In this document: positions 25,501-33,170 of the stretch, in pieces
Layout of the letters: each line of letters starts with the position of its first letter
Numbering within the stretch: position 1 is the first letter of the stretch
Assembly: GCF_013386165.1 (NCBI RefSeq)
Contig: NZ_JACAOS010000018.1
Span: 595,382-659,381 of the forward strand
Length of the DNA: 64,000 bases
DNA from: Pseudomonas gingeri
GTDB taxonomy: Bacteria; Pseudomonadota; Gammaproteobacteria; Pseudomonadales; Pseudomonadaceae
Direction: 5' to 3'
Program-made: the position numbers and the translations under genes
Notes under the pieces: model-generated
Told to the model about the DNA's origin: nothing
The model's input: the letters and a program-made list of their open reading frames with translations, nothing else
The model's database searches: none

Positions 25501-26219
25501 AGCAGACTGCGGAGGGCACGAAGCCGTTGGCGATCTCCATGGATATCGACGTGCTGGTGGGGGAGGACAAACTCAGCTTCAACGGCTTTGGCCTGAGCGC
25601 CGACTTGCAGGGGCAGGTGCATATCGGTGACAACCTCGACACCCGTGGTGAGCTGCGCCTGAATGACGGGCGTTACAGCGCCTATGGCCAGCGCCTGACC
25701 ATTCGCCGGGCGCGCTTGCTGTTCGCCGGACCGATTGACCAGCCGTACCTGGATATCGAGGCGATTCGCCAGACCGATGACGTGATCGCCGGTATTCGCC
25801 TGAGCGGCAGCGCCGAACAACCGACCACGCAGATCTTCTCGGAGCCGGCCATGAGCCAGGAGCAGGCCTTGTCCTACCTGGTGCTGGGGCGGCCATTGAG
25901 CACCACCGGCGAAGACAGCAATGTGTTGGCGCAGGCGGCGTTGGGCTTGGGTTTGATGGGCAGTGCCGGGTTGACCGGCGACCTGGCGAAGAACCTGGGC
26001 ATCGAGGATTTTGCCCTCGATACCCAGGGCAGCGGCAGCACCACGTCGGTGGTGGCCAGCGGCAAGATCACCGAGAAGCTGAGCTTGCGCTACGGGGTGG
26101 GGGTGTTCGAACCGGCCAATACCATCGCCTTGCGCTACATGTTGAGCAAGAAGGTTTACCTGGAGGCGGCGAGCGGCGTGGCCAGTTCCCTGGATATTTT
26201 CTACAAGCGCGATTTCTGA
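22548..26219 (+). CDS. tamB: TamB, inner-membrane-anchored periplasm-spanning protein
   Basis: 1223-aa AsmA/TamB-family protein that bridges inner and outer membrane with TamA. An N-terminal membrane anchor (IFGLALVLLIVLLLVSLSLLL) is followed by over 1000 residues of repeated beta-rich segments (LDLQGPL, LNLQGRVDA type), the bridge-like lipid-transfer groove. The conserved C-terminal DUF490 domain contains SYLVLGRPLSTTGEDSN, GSTTSVVASGKITEKLSLRYGVGVFEPANTIALRY and a terminal Phe. Translation starts at a GTG overlapping the tamA stop (GTGA). Confidence 0.93.
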   Translation: MKRGLKIFGLALVLLIVLLLVSLSLLLGTQAGSRWALAQVPGLSVENFQGHLGGEWSADHLLWQQGGNRVELQQPRFNWSPLCLTHFVLCVDQLEVERVDLQFEPGAPAESGPLSLPTLKLPVAIELRQVRIGSLWLDGSEQLKELQLAAHWTAKGLQIDTAHLQHDDLSLDLSGLLQPSGDWPLSAEGKLLLPAPGGGPWALALEVQGDLLKTLKLKADSSGYLQGQLIGELEALAEHLPARLRITADGFKASAELPDTLQLNQLELTGSGNLQDGYQLQGKAVLPAEAGPVDLNLQGRVDARGAQIAALDLTADAKQRLKLSGELDWQKGFSAEAKVDWLDFPWHRLYPLIDEPAVKARTVVGEVSYRDGHYLGYVQADLDGPAGKFNVLTPFSGDLKQIALPQLELTAGQGKASGHLNLQFADGIAWDTALDLSAFNPAYWLAELPGTLAGPLRSKGEFKNQQLNLEATIDLKGKLRGQPAMLQAKASGKGEQWTLGALDIRLGDNRIQGSGSLQRRLTGQLDLNLPRLGQLWPQLRGQAKGRVDLAGTLKAPQGKISLQGQQLAFADNRLQGLSLEADLDGAQRGQLDLKGEGIQAGDTALGTLTLHGQGDLKRQQAQLDLQGPLLKLALGLEGALDKGNWRGRLLSGDIQTGGQDWKLQNPAKLEYLADGRLNFGSHCWLSGEASLCGEDQRLMPEPRLRYHLKQFPLESLGQWLPRDFAWQGRLNADLQLDLPASGPKGQIMIDASGGTLRMRERRKWLDFPYETLKLTSNLTPRRVDTVLDFRGGKLGELMLQAQINPLAKNKPLSGDFRLSGLDLSVARPFVRKVDTLAGRLDGSGRLSGSLLAPKVNGNLTLSGGEVSGSEVPTTVKDLQVQAQIAGENLQLNGSWTGGEAGHGSLSGHVDWTDALQLQLAIKGSQLPVTVEPYAALEVAPDLTVSMHGDKLAIAGKVHVPKGAITVRELPPSTVKVSDDTVIVGQQTAEGTKPLAISMDIDVLVGEDKLSFNGFGLSADLQGQVHIGDNLDTRGELRLNDGRYSAYGQRLTIRRARLLFAGPIDQPYLDIEAIRQTDDVIAGIRLSGSAEQPTTQIFSEPAMSQEQALSYLVLGRPLSTTGEDSNVLAQAALGLGLMGSAGLTGDLAKNLGIEDFALDTQGSGSTTSVVASGKITEKLSLRYGVGVFEPANTIALRYMLSKKVYLEAASGVASSLDIFYKRDF

Positions 26220-26251
26220 GGAATAACCGTTATCCCGGCCACCCTGGGACC

Positions 26252-26337
26252 TTGTAGGAGCTGGCTTGCCAGCGATGGGGCCCTGAAGTCTTGTAGCGTT
26301 TCAGCGGACGCCATCGCCAGCAAGCCGGCTCCTACAG
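26252..26337. repeat. REPIN (GCTGGCTTGCCAGC type)
   Basis: Inverted ends TTGTAGGAGCTGGCTTGCCA and CCAGCAAGCCGGCTCCTACA lie between tamB and the convergent aldo/keto reductase gene. Confidence 0.88.
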
Positions 26338-26351
26338 GTGGGATGCGGTGC

Positions 26352-27347
26352 TTAGCGATTGAGGCCCTGCATGACCGCTTCCGGGTAGCGCAGCCCGGCG
26401 GTGGCACCCGCCGGGAAAATCTCCTCCAGGGCCTGCAGCTCGGTGGCACTCAGCTTCACCTCCAGCGCCGCGACGTTCTCTTCCAGGTATTTGCGCTGCT
26501 TGGTCCCGGGGATCGGGATCAGGTAGTCGCCCTGGGCCAGGACCCAGGCCAGCGCCAGTTGTCCGGCCGTCACGCCTTTTTCCGCGGCCAGCGCCTGGAC
26601 CTGCTCCACCAGCCGCAGGTTGCGGGCGAAGTTCTCACCCTGGAAACGCGGGCTGAAACGGCGGTAGTCATCGGCGGCGAAATCGTCCGGGCTCTGCAGT
26701 GCCCCGGTCAGGAAACCACGCCCCAGCGGGCTGTAGGGCACAAAGGCAATCCCCAGGCGCTGGCAGGCGGCGAGGCAGCCGTTGTCTTCCTGGTCACGGC
26801 TCCACAGCGAGTACTCGCTTTGCAGGGCGCTGATCGGATGGACCCGGTGCGCCCGTTCCAGGGTCTCGGCCGACGCCTCGCTCAAGCCCAGGTAACGGAC
26901 CTTGCCGGCCTTGACCAGTTCGGCCATGGCGCCGACGGTTTCTTCGATGGCCACCTCCGGGTCGATACGGTGCTGGTAGTACAGGTCCAGCGTTTCCACG
27001 CCGAGGCGCTTGAGGGTGCCGTCGATGGCCGTGCGAATGTACTCCGGCTTGCCGCTGACGCCCCGATAGGACGGGTTAGCCGGGTCGCGCAGGATGCCGA
27101 ACTTGCTGGCCAGGAACACCTGTTCGCGTTTGCCGACGATGGCCTTGCCGATCAGTTCTTCGTTGCTGTGGGGGCCGTAGATATCAGCGGTGTCGAGCAG
27201 GGTCACGCCCAGCTCCAGGGCCCGATGCAGGGTGGCCGTGGCTTCGCGGGTGTCGCTGCCGGTGGTGTAGAAATCGGTCATGCCCATGCAGCCAAGGCCG
27301 ATGGCGGAGAGGTGCAGGCCGTTCTTACCGAGTTGACGGGTGTGCAT
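26352..27347 (-). CDS. Aldo/keto reductase
   Basis: NADPH-dependent oxidoreductase of 331 aa, TIM-barrel AKR family. The catalytic tetrad is in place: Asp and Tyr in LLDTADIYGP (about 52-57), Lys in FLASKFG, His in LYYQHRID. The C-terminal IPIPGTKQRKYLEEN cofactor loop is present. It most resembles the AKR13/YajO-like group; substrate unknown. Start at 27347 has AAAGGAG 8 bases upstream. Divergent from a LysR gene (105 bp apart), the probable regulator. Confidence 0.9.
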   Translation of the reverse strand: MHTRQLGKNGLHLSAIGLGCMGMTDFYTTGSDTREATATLHRALELGVTLLDTADIYGPHSNEELIGKAIVGKREQVFLASKFGILRDPANPSYRGVSGKPEYIRTAIDGTLKRLGVETLDLYYQHRIDPEVAIEETVGAMAELVKAGKVRYLGLSEASAETLERAHRVHPISALQSEYSLWSRDQEDNGCLAACQRLGIAFVPYSPLGRGFLTGALQSPDDFAADDYRRFSPRFQGENFARNLRLVEQVQALAAEKGVTAGQLALAWVLAQGDYLIPIPGTKQRKYLEENVAALEVKLSATELQALEEIFPAGATAGLRYPEAVMQGLNR

Positions 27348-27452
27348 GGTGGTGCTCCTTTGGGATTTCATGCAGTGTGAACCTCGACAAAAGCACGATA
27401 AACCCGCTAAAAGCACTATCACTATTCGTAAATTCCCAATAATGGAGGGCCG

Positions 27453-28364
27453 ATGGATCGCTTCAATGCCATGCGGGTCTTCACCCGGATCGTCGAGTTG
27501 GGTGGTTTTGCCAAGGCCGCCGATAGCCTGCAGGTGCCCCGGGCCTCGGTGACGGTGCTGGTCAAGCAACTGGAAGCGCATCTGGGCGTGCAGTTGTTGC
27601 ACCGCACCACTCGCCAGGTCAGCACCACCCTTGACGGCGCCGCCTATTACCAGCGTTGTGTGCAACTGCTGGCCGACCTGGAGGAGACCGAGGCGGTGTT
27701 TTCCTCTGCCCGACAGAGCCCGCGGGGCATCCTGCGGGTTGATATGCCGGCGGGTATCGGGCGCTTGATCGTGATCCCGGTATTGCCCGAGTTCACTGAG
27801 CGTTATCCGCTGATCGAGCTGGAGATCGGTCTGAATGACCGGCCGGTGGACCTGATCCGCGACGGCGTCGATTGTGTCTTGCGCGGTGGCTTGCCACTGG
27901 ACGATTCGCTGGTGGCCCGGCCATTGGTGTTGGTCGAGCAAGTGACTTGCGCCAGCCCCGCCTATATCCAGCGCATGGGCCTGCCGACCTCGCTGGCGGA
28001 TTTGGCGGGGCATCGGATGGTCGAGTATTTTTCCAGCGTGACCGGCAAACGCTTCGGGCTTGAGTTCCAGCAGGACGGGCAGTTGCAGGCGATCGACCTG
28101 CCCAAGCGTCTCTCGGTCAGCAGCGCCGACGGTTACCTGGCGGCGTGTGAAGCGGGGTATGGGTTGGTGCAGATTCCCTACTACCACGTGGTCGAACAAC
28201 TGCGCAGTGGCCAGTTGTGCGAGGTGCTGCGCGATCATCCGCCACCCGGATTACCGCTGAGCGCGATGTATCCGCCACATCGACAGATGTCGGCGCGGGT
28301 GCGGGTGTTTGTCGATTGGTTGGTGGAGATCTGTACCCGGCCGGGTATCGGGTTTGGGCGCTGA
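27453..28364 (+). CDS. LysR-family transcriptional regulator
   Basis: 303-aa LysR protein with the N-terminal HTH MRVFTRIVELGGFAKAADSLQVPRASVTVLVKQLEAHLGVQLLHRTTRQVS (AaeR/DmlR-like subgroup) and an effector domain beginning GILRVDMPAGIGRLIVIPVLPEF. It is divergent from the aldo/keto reductase, which it probably controls. The shared intergenic region holds two AAAAGCAC direct repeats 16 bp apart. Confidence 0.9.
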   Translation: MDRFNAMRVFTRIVELGGFAKAADSLQVPRASVTVLVKQLEAHLGVQLLHRTTRQVSTTLDGAAYYQRCVQLLADLEETEAVFSSARQSPRGILRVDMPAGIGRLIVIPVLPEFTERYPLIELEIGLNDRPVDLIRDGVDCVLRGGLPLDDSLVARPLVLVEQVTCASPAYIQRMGLPTSLADLAGHRMVEYFSSVTGKRFGLEFQQDGQLQAIDLPKRLSVSSADGYLAACEAGYGLVQIPYYHVVEQLRSGQLCEVLRDHPPPGLPLSAMYPPHRQMSARVRVFVDWLVEICTRPGIGFGR

Positions 28365-28384
28365 TAAAAAGGCCGGGTGGTTCG

Positions 28385-28412
28385 TGCAGGAGCCAGCACG
28401 CTGGCTCCTGCA
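28385..28412. repeat. Single REP palindrome
   Basis: TGCAGGAGCCAGC-AC-GCTGGCTCCTGCA, a perfect 13-bp inverted repeat with a 2-base centre, 20 bp after a LysR stop. It is a collapsed single-hairpin relative of the TGTAGGAGC elements. It could act as a bidirectional transcript end, as no T-run is present. Confidence 0.75.
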
Positions 28413-28435
28413 GGGGAACTGGGTTCAACCGGTCA

Positions 28436-28567
28436 TCAGCGGCGATATTCGCCTGGACCGTCGGCGTAGCGGTGATCGTGCCAGCCGCCACCGTGGGGGA
28501 AGATGAAACAACCACTCAGTGACAGAATGATCAGCAGGGGAATCAACATCGTGATTCGACGAAACAT
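28436..28567 (-). CDS. Small lipoprotein
   Basis: 43-aa predicted lipoprotein: MFRRITMLIPLLIILSLSGC, then a short Gly/His-rich tail (FIFPHGGGWHDHRYADGPGEYRR). The LSGC lipobox follows a hydrophobic signal. Start ATG 28567 has GAGGAT 8 bases upstream. Function unknown. Divergent from a two-helix membrane protein. Confidence 0.72.
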   Translation of the reverse strand: MFRRITMLIPLLIILSLSGCFIFPHGGGWHDHRYADGPGEYRR

Positions 28568-28734
28568 GGATAAATCCTCATGGGTAAAGCCGGGAAGATA
28601 AAACCTCTCCCCGGATATACTATGGGACCCCGTTTGTGTCGTTTCATTCACCGGCCTTTGTAAGGCAATGGTGTTGATTGCGATACAAGTTGGATACATT
28701 CATTGCTTCAAGCTTTAATTTTCAGGAATACGTA

Positions 28735-28923
28735 ATGACTCAATCGCAGCGTCTGAAATACTCGATTCTGATTTCCCTGGTGGTGCTGGGGATCATGTTC
28801 GGCCTGTCCTATCTGCAAAACACCGGAGTCATCAGCGAGAAGCTGTTCCAGTACATCGCCATCGGCGTGGCGGTGATCGTGGTGGTGGTCAACGGTGTGA
28901 TGCGGCGCAAGGTCAAGCCCTGA
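28735..28923 (+). CDS. Small two-helix membrane protein
   Basis: 62-aa protein with two hydrophobic helices (YSILISLVVLGIMFGLSYL and LFQYIAIGVAVIVVVVNGVM) and a basic C-terminus (RRKVKP). Start ATG 28735 has AGGAA 8 bases upstream. Function unknown; family not recognised. Confidence 0.7.
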   Translation: MTQSQRLKYSILISLVVLGIMFGLSYLQNTGVISEKLFQYIAIGVAVIVVVVNGVMRRKVKP

Positions 28924-28925
28924 AC

Positions 28926-29333
28926 TCAGGTGTCGAGGCCCGTGGCCTGCGGCTCGGAGTCCTGTAACTCCAGGGTCGCGGTCGCATCCGGGTGCAGGCT
29001 GTAGCTCTTGTCCGCGTTGAGCACCACGACGCCCTCGCTGCACAGGCGCTTGAGCACCTCGCGCACGCTGAGGAAGGACAAGGGAATGCCCAACTCCAGC
29101 AAATGGCTGTGCACCCCGCGCACCCCCAACCGGCGATTGTCCTCGCCGGCGCTCAGCAGTGCATCGATGACTTTGAGCCGTATCAGGCTGGTGCGCAAAC
29201 CGAAGTGTTTGAGCAACTGACGAATGCGGCTGTTGCTGCCGCGTTCGGCAGGTTTGGCCAACATGGCGCCCGAGCTGTAGGAAGGATCGCGTTGCAAAGA
29301 ATTACCGTCCGTTGACCTGTGCTGGTCGTACAT
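28926..29333 (-). CDS. Fur-like winged-helix protein lacking the metal-binding domain
   Basis: 135 aa. Residues ~33-110 resemble the DNA-binding half of Fur/Zur/PerR: LRTSLIRLKVIDALLSAGE, then a winged helix (VHSHLLELGIPLSFLSVREVLKRLCSEGVVVLN). The Fur dimerisation domain with its His/Cys metal ligands is absent and the protein ends soon after. I recall similar Pseudomonas proteins being annotated as Fe2+/Zn2+ uptake regulation protein. Its position next to pvdQ fits an iron link, but its role is inferred only. Confidence 0.6.
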   Translation of the reverse strand: MYDQHRSTDGNSLQRDPSYSSGAMLAKPAERGSNSRIRQLLKHFGLRTSLIRLKVIDALLSAGEDNRRLGVRGVHSHLLELGIPLSFLSVREVLKRLCSEGVVVLNADKSYSLHPDATATLELQDSEPQATGLDT

Positions 29334-29480
29334 GCAAAAACTCCTTTATCAGAGCCTGATCAGGAATGTGATGTCGGCTCTCCTTGATAAGGACGAGCGA
29401 GACCGATAAATCATGAAGCCTTGAATGTCGAAAATTTGTCGATATCAAGTCGCAGACAGAAGATGTCATCTTGCTAGCCC

Positions 29481-29503
29481 TAAATTTTCATGTTCAGACT
29501 CGT
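29481..29503 (+). promoter_or_regulatory. Candidate PvdS-type (iron-starvation sigma) promoter for pvdQ
   Basis: CCCTAAAT followed after 15 bases by CGT (29501-29503). PvdS promoters are known as TAAAT-N16/17-CGT; the motif fits except that the spacer is one base short. It lies 119 bp upstream of the pvdQ GTG in an otherwise A/T-rich leader. Confidence 0.5.
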
Positions 29504-29621
29504 CTTTATGGGCAGGCATCGGCCGTCCCTTCTTTCTTGAACTCGGTGGCCGCTTTTCCGGGCTGCTGTTCGCTGTTGCACGCGTGGTCGCCTGGTGTTC
29601 GATATTCCATCAGGAGTCAGT

Positions 29622-31946
29622 GTGATTATTTCCCACTCGCTATCCAGGCTCTGCCTGGCGACGTTGTTGATCGGCCTCGGCACTCACGCCTTGGCCCGCG
29701 AGGGGGGTGACGCGAGTCGCGACCTGAGCGCCGAGATTCGCCGCACCACCTTTGGCGTGCCGCATATTCGGGCCAGCGATGAGCGGGGACTGGGTTATGG
29801 CATCGGTTACGCCTATGCCCAGGACAACCTGTGCCTGCTGGCCAACGAGATCGTCACGGTCAATGGCCAGCGTTCACGCTACTTCGGTCCCGAGCAGATG
29901 ACCATCGAGCGGCGTGACAACCTCACCAGCGATGTTTTTTTCAACTGGCTCAATACGCCCCAGGCGGTGAGTGCTTTCTGGCAGGCGCAGACCCCGCAGG
30001 TTGCGCAGTTGATCGAAGGTTATGTCGCCGGTTACAACCGCCAGCTCGGCGAACGCCAGGCCGCAGGTTTGCCGGAGCAGTGCCGAGGCGAGTGGGTTCG
30101 GCCGATCACGCCGCAGGACCTGGTCAAGCTGACCCGGCGCTTGCTGGTGGAAGGTGGTGCCGGACAGTTCGCCGAAGCCCTGGTCGGCGCCACGCCACCG
30201 CAGCAGACGGCCCAGGTGTCGAACGCCTCGTTCCAGCTGGCGGCCGAACGCCTGCAACGTTTCGCCCTGGACCGTGGCAGCAATGCGGTGGCGGTGGGCG
30301 GCGAGCGTTCGTTCAACGGTCGTGGGTTGTTGCTCGGCAACCCGCATTTTCCCTGGGTCGGTGGTATGCGTTTTTACCAGATGCACCTGACCATTCCCGG
30401 CCAGCTCGATGTGATGGGCGCGGCCCTGCCGGGCTTGCCGATGATCAATATCGGTTTCAACCGGCACCTGGCCTGGACCCACACGGTGGATACGTCCAAG
30501 CATTTCACCCTGTATCGGCTGCAACTCGATCCCAAGGACCCGACCCGTTACCTGATCGATGGCCAATCCAGGGCGCTGGACAAGCGTCTGGTCAAGGTCG
30601 AGGTCAAGCAGGCCGATGGCAGTCACAAGACGGTTGAACGGGTGCTCTACAGCTCGGCGTTCGGGCCGGTGGTGCAATGGCCCGGCAAGCTCGACTGGAA
30701 CCGTGAGGTGGCGTTCAGTCTGCGGGATGCCAACCAGGACAATGACCGTGTGTTGCAGCAGTGGTACGCGATGAACCATGCCGACAATCTCCAGGCGTTG
30801 CAGGCCTCGGTGCAGCGGATTCAGGGCATTCCATGGGTCAACACCCTGGCCGTGGATGACCAGGGGCGGGCGCTGTATCTGAACCTGTCGGTGGTGCCTT
30901 ACGTGGATGCGGCCAAGTTGGCCTTGTGCAGTGACCCCCGTGGCACTGGGCCGCTGGTGGTGCTCGACGGTTCGCGTAGCGCCTGTGCCTGGAACGTGGC
31001 GGCGAATGCGGCGCAGAAGGGCATCTTTCCGGCGGACCAGTTGCCGCAGCTTGCGCGTGGTGACTATCTGCAGAACTCCAACGATTCGGCCTGGATGGTC
31101 AACCCGCAGGCACCGCTCAAGGGCTTTTCGCCGGTGGTCAGTCGTGAGGGTGAACCCCTCGGGCCACGGGCGCGATTTGCCCTCGAGCGCCTGGCGCGGC
31201 TGGACCGGCCGAAGGCGATCAAGGTCGCGGACCTGCAGGCAATGGTGATGGACGATCAGGTGTACCTGGCCGGATTGGTCTTACCGGACCTGCTGCGCTT
31301 CTGCGCCGGCGACCTGGGCAGTGATGCGGCGGCGTTGGCGCCGGTGTGTGCCAGCCTCAAGGATTGGGACGCGCACGCCAACCTGCAAAGCGGGCTGGGC
31401 ATGGTGCATTTCCAGAACATCCTGGCACAGCTGTCCGAAGGCGAGAATTTCTGGCGGGTCAGGTTCGACCCGGCTGATCCGCAGCACACCCCGCGTGGCC
31501 TGGCTTTCGAGCAGATCAAGGTGGCCAGGGCGTTGCGCGCGGCGATGCTGGCATCGCTGGAGCAGGTCAGGGCGGCGGGATTGACTGCCGATAGCCACTG
31601 GGGTGATGTGCAGCAGGTCAGCCAGGGCGGCCAACCGGTCCCGGTGCATGGCGGCCCGGCGACCCTGGGTGTGTACAACGCGATTCAGAGTGTGCCGGGG
31701 GCGGGCGGCAAGCGCGAAGTCGTCGGTGGCACCAGCTATCTGCAGGTGGTGAGTTTTGACGACAAGGGGCCGCAGGCCCTGGGGTTGTTGGCGTTTTCGC
31801 TGTCCACTGATCCGACGTCGGCGCACTTCCGTGATCAGACCGAAGCGTTCTCGAAGAAGCAGTGGAGTGTGCTGCCGTTTACCGAGCAGCAGATCAAGGC
31901 GGATGCCGAGTATCAGGTGCAGGTGATTCGCGAAGCGCGCAAGTAA
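29622..31946 (+). CDS. pvdQ: Acyl-homoserine lactone acylase / pyoverdine maturation acylase
   Basis: 774-aa Ntn-hydrolase of the penicillin amidase family, exported (signal VIISHSLSRLCLATLLIGLGTHALA) and self-cleaved into alpha and beta chains. The nucleophile Ser220 opens the beta chain in DRGSNAVAVGG. NPHFPWVGGMRFYQMHLTIPGQLDVMG follows, and SNDSAW holds the oxyanion Asn. Residue-level resemblance to P. aeruginosa PvdQ is high across the protein, better than to QuiP or HacB (comparison from memory). PvdQ removes the acyl chain from the periplasmic pyoverdine precursor and can hydrolyse long-chain AHLs. Start is GTG 29622, with AGGAG 6 bases upstream. Confidence 0.85.
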   Translation: MIISHSLSRLCLATLLIGLGTHALAREGGDASRDLSAEIRRTTFGVPHIRASDERGLGYGIGYAYAQDNLCLLANEIVTVNGQRSRYFGPEQMTIERRDNLTSDVFFNWLNTPQAVSAFWQAQTPQVAQLIEGYVAGYNRQLGERQAAGLPEQCRGEWVRPITPQDLVKLTRRLLVEGGAGQFAEALVGATPPQQTAQVSNASFQLAAERLQRFALDRGSNAVAVGGERSFNGRGLLLGNPHFPWVGGMRFYQMHLTIPGQLDVMGAALPGLPMINIGFNRHLAWTHTVDTSKHFTLYRLQLDPKDPTRYLIDGQSRALDKRLVKVEVKQADGSHKTVERVLYSSAFGPVVQWPGKLDWNREVAFSLRDANQDNDRVLQQWYAMNHADNLQALQASVQRIQGIPWVNTLAVDDQGRALYLNLSVVPYVDAAKLALCSDPRGTGPLVVLDGSRSACAWNVAANAAQKGIFPADQLPQLARGDYLQNSNDSAWMVNPQAPLKGFSPVVSREGEPLGPRARFALERLARLDRPKAIKVADLQAMVMDDQVYLAGLVLPDLLRFCAGDLGSDAAALAPVCASLKDWDAHANLQSGLGMVHFQNILAQLSEGENFWRVRFDPADPQHTPRGLAFEQIKVARALRAAMLASLEQVRAAGLTADSHWGDVQQVSQGGQPVPVHGGPATLGVYNAIQSVPGAGGKREVVGGTSYLQVVSFDDKGPQALGLLAFSLSTDPTSAHFRDQTEAFSKKQWSVLPFTEQQIKADAEYQVQVIREARK

Positions 31947-31950
31947 CCCT

Positions 31951-32940
31951 TCAGCCTTTCGGGATCGCGTTGATCACCGCCTGGCCTTCCTTGTTCTGTG
32001 TCAGGTACACCGGCAGCACCTTGGGCAGCGACGTCAGCAGTCGCTGCACTTCCCCGGTGCTGTAGATCCCGCCGATACGAATCGTCCCGGTGGTCTTGTC
32101 GGCCAGCAGCGCCGGACGCTCCAGGTAGCGGTTGATCAAGGGCAGGGCGTCGGCCAGCATCAGGTTGTTGAGGACCAGCTTGCCATTGCGCCAGGCCAGG
32201 TCGGCATCTTGTGCATAGGTCTGGCTGATCTGCGGCTCATAGTCGCCGGATTTGTAGCGCGCCTGCATGCCCGGGTCCAGGCGATAACCGTCGCCGGGAT
32301 GGGCCGTGTTGCTGCTGACCAGCACCGAACCTTGGAGCAAGGTCACGCGAACCTGGTCCTGGTACATCCACACGTTGAACTTGGTCCCGGTGACCCGCAC
32401 CTGGCCGTCGGCGGCCTTGACCACGAAGGGATGCTCGGCATCGTGGTGCACCTCGAAATAGGCCTCGCCCTTTTTCAAGGTGACCCGGCGCTGATCCTTG
32501 TAGTTGCTGTAGGTCAACTGCGTGCCCAGGTTCAACTCCACCTGGCTGCCATCGGCCAGGGTGACCTGGCGCACCTGGTTCGAGGCCTCGAAGTTCTGGT
32601 AGGCATTGGGAACCCAACCGAGACTCCAGCCCAGGTAACCGGCGACGGGCAGCGCCAGCAGGCTGATGGCTGCGGCCATGCCGTAGCGTTGCCAACCACG
32701 GCGCTTGGGCACCAGGGCGACGACCTGGGGGGCGACGCTGGGTGGGAGCTGATCGGCCACGTCCCAGATTTCCAGCATGGCTTCGTATTCGAAGGCATGC
32801 AGTGGGTCGGCCTTGAGCCAGGCGGCGAAGGCTTCGCGTTCGGCGCTGGTGCAATCCTCTTCATGCAGCCGCATGCACCAATGCGCGGCAGCGTCGGTGA
32901 TGGCGTCGTACTCGGCTTCTGAAAGGATCGGTTCGCTCAT
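31951..32940 (-). CDS. FecR-family anti-sigma factor, possibly FpvR
   Basis: 329-aa cell-surface signalling anti-sigma. The N-terminal cytoplasmic domain (AAAHWCMRLHEEDCTSAEREAFAAWLKADPLHAFEYEAMLEIWD) binds the ECF sigma. One membrane helix follows near residues 92-110 (MAAAISLLALPVAGYLGWSLG). The periplasmic FecR domain (VTLADGSQVELNLGTQLTY, VTLKKGEAYFEVHHD, RVTGTKFNVW) and a C-terminal secretin/TonB-like segment come last. No FecI sigma or TonB receptor gene is adjacent. It converges with pvdQ, stop codons 4 bp apart. This fits FpvR, which restrains PvdS/FpvI, but is not proven. Start 32940 preferred (AGGGAAG upstream). Confidence 0.78.
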   Translation of the reverse strand: MSEPILSEAEYDAITDAAAHWCMRLHEEDCTSAEREAFAAWLKADPLHAFEYEAMLEIWDVADQLPPSVAPQVVALVPKRRGWQRYGMAAAISLLALPVAGYLGWSLGWVPNAYQNFEASNQVRQVTLADGSQVELNLGTQLTYSNYKDQRRVTLKKGEAYFEVHHDAEHPFVVKAADGQVRVTGTKFNVWMYQDQVRVTLLQGSVLVSSNTAHPGDGYRLDPGMQARYKSGDYEPQISQTYAQDADLAWRNGKLVLNNLMLADALPLINRYLERPALLADKTTGTIRIGGIYSTGEVQRLLTSLPKVLPVYLTQNKEGQAVINAIPKG

Positions 32941-33170
32941 GAAGTCTTCCCTGGTTTCGAGCATTCTAACCTTCGGCAGTCTCTGTCGAGAACAACAGAT
33001 AGCAAACAGTTCACGTTTGATGGCCTGTACCCAGCCTCGAAGCCCTTGAACAGATCGAGAGACAGGGGCTTGATATTCATTTGCTTAATATCATTCAGTT
33101 GTGAAAGTGGCTTTATTCATGATGCCGGCCGCCATGACAATCGGCAGCACACCTTCATGGAGTTCACGTC

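Noticed and set aside
22314..25820. Long minus-strand frames opposite tamA/tamB
   Set aside because: tamB has full-length family features; the antisense frames are Gln/Arg-rich shadows.
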